Source: Triplophysa rosa
Lineage: Eukaryota; Chordata; Actinopteri; Cypriniformes; Nemacheilidae
Direction: 5' to 3'
Assembly: GCF_024868665.1 (NCBI RefSeq)
Contig: NC_079894.1
Location: 3,745,426 to 3,809,425 of the forward strand
DNA: 64,000 bases
Shown here: in pieces, positions 60,329-64,000 of the stretch
How the letters are laid out: each line of letters opens with the position of its first letter
How positions within the stretch are numbered: the stretch's first letter is position 1
Position numbers and translations under genes: made by a program
Notes under the pieces: generated by a model
Told to the model about the DNA's origin: nothing
Databases searched by the model: none
Seen by the model: the letters and a program-made list of their open reading frames with translations, nothing else

Positions 60329-62379
60329 GTCTGGTATATTATCTCCGTGGCGACAGTCCATAGGCATAATGATTTTTATACTGTAAAAACTGTATATTTT
60401 ATCCCCTACCCCTAAACCTAAAGATCATAGAAAGCTTTTTGCATTTTTAGATTTTCAAAAAATATTATTCTGTATGATTTATAAGCTTTTTTCCCCATGG
60501 GGACGTGACACGAGTCCCCATGAGATGGTGTGCATTCAGGTTTAGGACCCGCCGGGATTTAAAAACAAGGCCACACATACACACACACACACACACACAC
60601 TCAACACATTAATATCCCGTAGAAGAGAACGTTTGTATATCTTTTAAAACATTTTGATTATTAGACTTCATTAAATAGGCCATATAACAATATACGTGTC
60701 TGAGCGGTAGCCCAGTGGTTAGCGCTCCAGACATGTATACATGAGCTGTTGGCTCACGGGGACCAGGGTTCGAGTCCTGCCCGGGTCATGCCTGATTCCA
60801 CACCCCGTCTCTTAGCCTCAAGTTCCTGTCTGCCTCCACTGTCCTATGGATAAAAGTAAAAATCCCCCCCACAGTAGGTATCTGACTGATACAGACAAAC
60901 CTTTAATGGAGTCCTGGGTTCAATATAGCCACCTGGTCTCTGTAAATCAATGTCTTCAATAATGATGCCCAGCGAGTTGCTAACAGTACATCAGGCCTGC
61001 ACATACACACACACACAGCTAAAGTGCCATTCAGACAAGCTTACAAGTGCGATCTCACCCAAAGCGTCCTCTTAATAAACCGCTCATCCGCCATTAAACG
61101 CTCACTCTTCCACATATGGACACCCTGTGGCTTTAGCACAAAAACATTCTTAACAGTTCAAATGAAAGATTCATCATGTTCCTTTCAAAACCAAGTTTAT
61201 TTTTAATCTCTCGGACCAATTTATTCCTGCGCTGATGTGTGTCAAGGATGCAACAGGACGTAACCTACATCCGCACAGCTTCCCAGGGACGTCGTGCTGA
61301 GATGCAGATCACCCGCCACGGTTTAATTCACCCCGGGTAATAAAAAGTCTATCCATGTCTGCGGCAGAACTGACGCCGCTCTGAATCAAGGAGCACAGCT
61401 GAAATTGACCCGGAGGTCTTTGGCCGAGATGCTTCTGGTTTCAGCTTCCAGGCCTCAGTGGACAGACACAATAGGGATTGTAACGGGTCCGTTGGAGGGC
61501 CGCCCAGCCCTGCAGGGATCAGCCCCTTCAATCAAAAATAACTGGACTCGATAAGAGTTTATACAACATCTACGCAACGTACAGACTTCCAGCATCTGTA
61601 CATCACTGGATCCCTTTTAAACTCTTCACGTTCACACCTGGCTCATCTCCAGAGGACCATTGATTGGCGGCTAAATTTAGCATCCCAACCTCTTTTTGCA
61701 GCTCACGAGCACCCTGGTTGAGTTCTGTGCGCTCCGTTCTATAAACTCAAGGAAGGAGAGTCTGAAGAAATATTCATGTTCACTTAAAATCTTACTATTT
61801 GGCATAAGAACACTGGCTGCATTGTGAGGACAAATATTGCGATTCTTTACTGTACAGCATCTTCACTTGTTAGACAGCTTCTCTGACCCCCTGAAATATC
61901 ACCGTGCTTACGATTAAATTGAGAATTCATACAAGATATGCAAGCGTTACCGAAAAACAACAGTGACATCTCACATTTTCTCCTCTGTAGCCACAGCTGA
62001 GCTTCAAAGACGCCTGTTGTATCGCTTCAGCTCCTCGGACGGGGGAGCAAACTCTCACACACACACCACACACTCTTGCGAAGTTAGTGTGTGCGTGCGA
62101 TCCCTCTGCAGTGCTGAAATTGATAGATAGGAGCGATCCCTATGACTAAGCATAGCGGTATTTAGGAACAACTAGCCGACACCACTCTTGAACACACACA
62201 GAGAGAAGTTTTAAAGCCCTTTAAAGGCGCATTCAACCTAACTTCAGTCATTATGGATTTTTTAAATCACTCTATTGTCCAGGAGACAGGAGGATAACTT
62301 AACCACATTATATTACAGCATATAAGCTTTAGAGAGAGAAAGAGCGACGGAGGATACCTCTATCACAGCTGTTGCCCAT
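41053..62379 (-). CDS. rasal2: RAS protein activator-like 2 (SynGAP-family RasGAP), 16-exon CDS
   Basis: Membrane-associated GTPase-activating protein that switches off Ras. Coding exons: 62379-62358, 59012-58906, 55772-55660, 52174-52021, 51451-51353, 51270-50716, 50550-50406, 50315-50171, 50091-49855, 49252-49051, 48020-47821, 47498-46550, 46455-46324, 44276-44074, 43746-43659, 41220-41053. All phases agree and give 1,172 residues (human isoform 1 is about 1,139 as I recall). Order: [11 protein letters not shown] and [19 protein letters not shown] basic region, part of a PH fold, C2, RasGAP with FRENTLATK (Arg finger 373) and FLR (482-484), a Ser/Pro/Gln-rich linker, a coiled coil and the tail [23 protein letters not shown] and [10 protein letters not shown] fit RASAL2 better than its paralogue DAB2IP, as does the position next to dhx9. 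The first exon is the least certain part. Confidence 0.92.
42386..42822. mobile_element. hAT MITE in rasal2 last intron
   Basis: Ends TAGGGATGTGAGCCGG / GAATCGTTACATCCCTA with an exact 8-bp duplication CTTAACAG at 42378-42385 and 42823-42830. 437 bp, AT-rich, no coding frame. Confidence 0.88.
42900..43055. repeat. ATTAACTAACATGAAC-type fish repeat, fragment
   Basis: Contains GTTAATGCACAATGAACTG and GCATTAACTAACATGAACAA, motifs of a widespread fish DNA repeat. A fuller copy is at 56790-57065. Boundaries are approximate. Confidence 0.5.
43891..44039. repeat. short inverted-repeat MITE in rasal2 intron
   Basis: Left CTTAAAGGCGGGGT and right ACCCTGCCTTTAAG are inverted repeats enclosing 120 bp with CGCTCGGCTCGGC. 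The right end is 34 bp from the rasal2 coiled-coil exon donor. Superfamily not determined. Confidence 0.55.
44524..44931. mobile_element. hAT MITE of the TAATTACTAGTTAC family, copy 3
   Basis: Starts CAGTGTTGGGTAAGTTAC and ends AGTTACACTG, with an exact 8-bp duplication AACACTTC at 44516-44523 and 44932-44939. It is shorter than copies 1 and 2 (408 bp), with internal deletions and a truncated terminal CCCAACA. Confidence 0.85.
45242..46281 (+). mobile_element. PIF/Harbinger element with a Myb/MADF-like exon remnant
   Basis: Terminal inverted repeats of about 35-40 bp (GCCGATTCACACATACTCCG and GGAGTATGTATGAATCGGGC) are flanked by TAA at 45239-45241 and 46282-46284, the Harbinger signature. 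The 1,040-bp interior keeps a 45-codon frame resembling the DNA-binding Myb/MADF-type protein of Harbinger elements. The DDE transposase gene is absent, so the element is non-autonomous. It lies in the rasal2 intron before the coiled-coil exons. Confidence 0.75.
45657..45794 (+). pseudogene. Myb/MADF-like fragment of a Harbinger accessory gene
   Basis: The frame [20 protein letters not shown] then [13 protein letters not shown] looks like the first helix and linker of a MADF (Myb/SANT-like) domain: LI..VE....IYD....FYKD. It ends shortly before a perfect GTAAGT donor (45790-45797), where it would normally splice to the next exon. The rest of the domain is not seen downstream. It is probably a non-functional relic inside the element. 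Confidence 0.55.
46550..47498 (-). CDS. rasal2: rasal2 large disordered-region exon
   Basis: A 949-bp exon (316 codons) rich in Ser, Pro, Gln and His: [32 protein letters not shown], a [10 protein letters not shown] run, [43 protein letters not shown] and [19 protein letters not shown]. It links the GAP domain to the coiled coil and is probably a phosphorylation and adaptor-binding region. The preceding exon 48020-47821 encodes [15 protein letters not shown] and [11 protein letters not shown]. Confidence 0.93.
49051..50550 (-). CDS. rasal2: rasal2 RasGAP-domain exons
   Basis: Exons 50550-50406, 50315-50171, 50091-49855 and 49252-49051. They encode [20 protein letters not shown] (arginine finger), [57 protein letters not shown] (FLR motif), [20 protein letters not shown] and [18 protein letters not shown]. 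The catalytic residues for Ras GTP hydrolysis are intact. Confidence 0.96.
50716..51270 (-). CDS. rasal2: rasal2 C2-domain exon
   Basis: A single 555-bp exon (185 codons) encodes [74 protein letters not shown] and [12 protein letters not shown], i.e. the C2 domain (residues about 172-300). It continues into the first GAP helices ([28 protein letters not shown]). A 200-codon frame on the opposite strand is a shadow of this GC-rich exon. Confidence 0.95.
51353..59012 (-). CDS. rasal2: rasal2 N-terminal exons 2-5 (basic region and PH C-terminal half)
   Basis: Exons 59012-58906, 55772-55660, 52174-52021 and 51451-51353. They encode [91 protein letters not shown] and [19 protein letters not shown]. 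The last two are the final strand and helix of a PH domain, which suggests that this isoform has only part of that fold. The acceptor of exon 59012 could also lie 3 bp upstream (CAGCAG). Confidence 0.88.
56718..57386. repeat. inverted-repeat MITE with a nested repeat
   Basis: Left TACTTGCTTAGTATTTTGTC...AAATCAAGATAC pairs with the complement of right GTATCTTGATTTAAG...GACAAAAAATACCAAGTA over about 60 bp. An unrelated fish repeat (about 56790-57065) interrupts it. Boundaries are approximate. The short open frames on both strands are AT-rich noise. Confidence 0.65.
56790..57065. repeat. ATTAACTAACAATGAGC-type fish DNA repeat
   Basis: Contains TAGTAAATGCATTAACTAAC, TTAACTAATGTTAACAGATA and GTTAGCTAATGCATTAACTA, and begins and ends with TTACAATAGG / CAACCTTATGG. 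It is a common family in cypriniforms, inserted within the larger inverted repeat. Confidence 0.6.
57620..58010 (-). mobile_element. degenerate Tc1-like transposon remnant
   Basis: Stretches such as GGAATGTAACTATGTGGATT, CACTGAGGTCAGG, CCAATTCATCCCAAAG and CATTGTCAAACTGGAATAG resemble the antisense of a widespread fish Tc1/mariner-derived repeat. Stops and indels break any transposase frame, and the 134-codon plus-strand frame is fortuitous. Identification is by remembered similarity only. Confidence 0.4.
58862..58893 (+). repeat. (TG)n microsatellite at the rasal2 exon 2 donor
   Basis: An almost pure TG run on the plus strand, i.e. (CA)n in the rasal2 transcript, starting about 12 nt after the GTGAGT donor at 58905-58900. 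Intronic CA repeats near donors can bind hnRNP L. Confidence 0.85.
59368..59898. repeat. TTTCAGTGTA-ended DNA repeat
   Basis: Left TTACACTAAAAAAAAAGATT and right ATCATTTCTTTCAGTGTA form imperfect inverted ends of a fish repeat type. The interior is AT-rich with TTTAAACAATTCATTTTG. Weakly defined. Confidence 0.4.
59958..60068 (+). mobile_element. tRNA-derived SINE (cypriniform type)
   Basis: GTTCCCGTAGCTCACGTGGTAG (A-box-like) and GGGTTCGATTCCCATTG (B-box) are about 35 bp apart, followed by TGCCAAATGCATTAATGTCA, a SINE tail. The anticodon arm is degenerate, so it is not a functional tRNA gene. Confidence 0.65.
60289..60322 (+). repeat. (TC)n microsatellite
   Basis: An uninterrupted TC run followed by CACACA, between two other repeats. 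No gene overlaps it except as rasal2 intron. Confidence 0.9.
60369..60601. repeat. CCCCATGGGGAC-type fish repeat and (AC)n tract
   Basis: Contains TATACTGTAAAAACTGTATA, ATCCCCTACCCCTAAACCTA and CCCCATGGGGACGTGAC, features of a widespread fish repeat, and then an (AC)n run at about 60576-60600. Confidence 0.55.
60697..60868 (+). mobile_element. tRNA-derived SINE, second type
   Basis: GCGGTAGCCCAGTGGTTAGC (A-box) and GGGTTCGAGTCCTGCCCGG (B-box) with a tRNA-unrelated body (CACCCCGTCTCTTAGCC, TGTCCTATGGATAAAAGTAA). The extra bases between the boxes rule out a working tRNA. Confidence 0.65.
62358..62379 (-). CDS. rasal2: candidate alternative first coding exon of rasal2 (MGNSCDR)
   Basis: The 22 bases encode MGNSCDR plus one base and end at a GTATCC donor. 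The phase (1) is exactly what exon 59012-58906 needs, giving [19 protein letters not shown]. The ATG context GTGATGG has purines at -3 and +4. Human RASAL2 isoforms likewise differ upstream of ERSPRRRS. A longer PH-domain isoform could start to the right of the window. No transcript evidence. Confidence 0.5.
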
Positions 62380-64000
62380 CACCTGCTGAATACAGATCCG
62401 GTCAACATTGGACGGGCTGGAGAGTGACCATCACCCTCATCCAATGAGCAGAGGCGCTTGCCCTTTAATTGCCCATAGCTCTCAGAAAGATCCCAGCGCA
62501 TTGATAAACTGCAGCCTCTTCATTGTCCCACCGTGGCTCGCTGCCACATCCCGCGGACCGTACAGGCACCCAGACCCTCTATCCTTCCTTAAACACAGTA
62601 GCGTTCTCTGCCGAAGCTCACTCTCCTCGTCCTGACTTTATCAGCCTGTGAACTTCTCTTTTTGGCACGCCAGCAGAAGGGATTTTACCGCATTTACTCA
62701 ATCAATTGCTGTAACCTCACTCCTCTGTTCCTCTCAGCAGAACTGCAAGCACTTCCCATCCCTCTCTCCCTCTCTGCCTCTCTCTCTCTCTCTCTTTCTC
62801 GTCCACCCCTCCCCCTCTCGACGCATCTGGCTCGCTCTGCCTGCTGCAGCCTCGCGCAGGAGCATGCGAGCATGCACATTAGGTAAAATGAGGAGACGCT
62901 CCTCGCTTCAAGACTTTTGCTTTGGTGCTTCATGTGGGACACGACTCAATGCACATCGGTGGTGTGAAAACTAAGTCCTATAGATTTCGCACTAAAAGAG
63001 GGGCAACTCTGATGACAGAATGTACATTGGGGGAAATAATCTTTTAATAACAACTCAACTCAACCGAAACGAAAGGCCGGCCAAATAAGAGAACTTGGCC
63101 TGTTCTCACAAATGCCATATACCTGTTGGGATCTCTTGACTGCCAGAATTCTTAGGACTGAGAAAAGGGCTAAAAAAGTACTCTGTCTATACTACAATGC
63201 TTCTTCGGCCACCTGGTTATGGAAATGCTAAAGCATGCAAATTGAGAAAGCCCAAGGCCACAAAGTTGGATGGATGTTTGGACGCCAAGCCATCCAAAAA
63301 GAAACAGGGCAGTGTGGACAAACCAAGCTATTTTCAGTGACGAAACTTTCATTTTGTTTCCATAAATCACAGCGATCATACGTCTGCTACAAGCGTCCCC
63401 TCTGCAGCCATTAGTCCATCCATCTTCTCACTCCTTGCATCCCAAGGTCACATTGTCTCTGGCTGTCCTCTGTCCTCTGTCCCCTGGTGTTGGAGTCGAC
63501 AGGTCTCGCTGTCAGCCCCTCTGTGAGGCCAGCGCAGCATCTCTCTTCCTCTCTCTCCCACCCTCCAAGGCTGCGACTGCCCCTGAAAATCCACTTACTG
63601 CATTGATTTGTCCAGCCCTCCTTCAAATCAATACGGTGCTGGAGATAACAGAGGGGTTAAAATGGCCAGACCTAAAACAAGGGCCCGGGATATAATTATA
63701 AGTGATGCGGGTGCTCAGTGCTCGGACGATGGAAAGTTAGGGGGATGGGCGAGAAAGGGCGGTCCCTAGTTAGCGCAACCCCACCGTATTGGCTTTTATT
63801 GTCTGCTGAAACAGGCAATCAATCTGTGGTAAAATGCCATTTGCAAGGGTGTAAATGAATCAATACCAATTTAACTAAAGATAAAAAAAGGTGATTTTGC
63901 CTCAAGGCTTTATCTATAGCCACACCGCCCGAAACATTAGGCAAAATTACAGTTACCCATGATTCACTGGATAGATGAAAAGATCATCATTACATATAGT
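62380..64000. other. rasal2 upstream flank or 5' intron
   Basis: No supported coding exon. A pyrimidine-rich stretch (CTCTCTCTCTCT at about 62775-62800) makes a spurious Arg/Glu-rich minus frame. If 62358-62379 is a true first exon, its promoter should lie in the GC-richer 62450-62900. If a longer isoform exists, this is intronic. Confidence 0.45.

Larger units (their letters stand above)
52175..62357 (-). other. rasal2: rasal2 5' introns
   Basis: Large introns between the candidate first exon and exon 4, with small exons at 59012-58906 and 55772-55660. 52560-55650 shows no recognisable repeat except AT-rich tracts. 56718-60870 holds several repeats listed separately. 60880-62340 appears unique apart from short CA runs. 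Confidence 0.6.

Noticed and set aside
59958..60868. Two tRNA-like sequences
   Set aside because: A-box and B-box motifs are present, but the cloverleaf is broken and SINE bodies follow, so they are SINEs and not tRNA genes.
62694..62942. 82-codon minus-strand frame with an Arg/Glu run
   Set aside because: Produced by a CTCTCT tract upstream of rasal2, with no conserved features.
1..64000. CRISPR arrays, operons or prokaryotic defence systems
   Set aside because: The window is vertebrate nuclear DNA. The direct repeats seen are transposon-derived or microsatellites, with no regular spacer structure.

Overview
This is a teleost nuclear window, most likely from a cypriniform (carp/minnow/danio-type) fish. 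The evidence is a set of vertebrate genes split into many short exons with GT-AG introns, an AT-rich base composition, and dense fish-type DNA transposons (hAT MITEs with 8-bp target duplications, PIF/Harbinger elements with TAA duplications, V-SINE-like tails). Three protein genes are supported, all on the minus strand, so transcription runs right to left: rasal2, then dhx9, then lamc1. From memory, RASAL2, DHX9 and LAMC1 lie in this order and orientation on human 1q25, so this looks like a compact conserved-synteny block.

Layout from left to right. 1-18943 is the start-proximal part of lamc1 intron 1. It holds no exon I can support and many mobile elements: a hAT element carrying a solo LTR, two near-identical 1.3-kb hAT copies, a pair of abutting Harbinger-like MITEs and a hAT nested in another hAT. 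18944-19310 is lamc1 coding exon 1 (signal peptide and start of the laminin N-terminal domain), with a candidate TATA box about 100 bp upstream of the ATG. 19420-24540 is intergenic. 24557-35870 is a complete dhx9 gene. Its 27 coding exons join with consistent phases into 3,813 nt (1,270 aa), with one further inferred non-coding first exon. 35900-40000 is intergenic and contains a 1.66-kb hAT. About 40040-62379 is rasal2: 16 coding exons with consistent phases, giving 1,172 aa from a candidate alternative first exon that encodes MGNSC. 62380-64000 is its upstream flank, or an intron of a longer isoform whose start would lie outside the window.

Functionally, dhx9 encodes a nuclear dsRNA/DNA helicase, rasal2 a C2/RasGAP regulator of Ras signalling, and lamc1 a secreted basement-membrane chain. 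They are neighbours by ancestry and not members of one pathway. I found no unknown multi-gene system. The most interesting items are an inverted pair of MITEs flanking a dhx9 exon (DHX9 itself unwinds such hairpins), a Harbinger element that keeps a Myb/MADF-like exon ending at a splice donor, the putatively acylated rasal2 start, and the stacked transposon insertions, which can be dated relative to one another because their target duplications are intact.

All coordinates and phases were worked out by eye. Protein identities rest on remembered family sequences and not on a database search.
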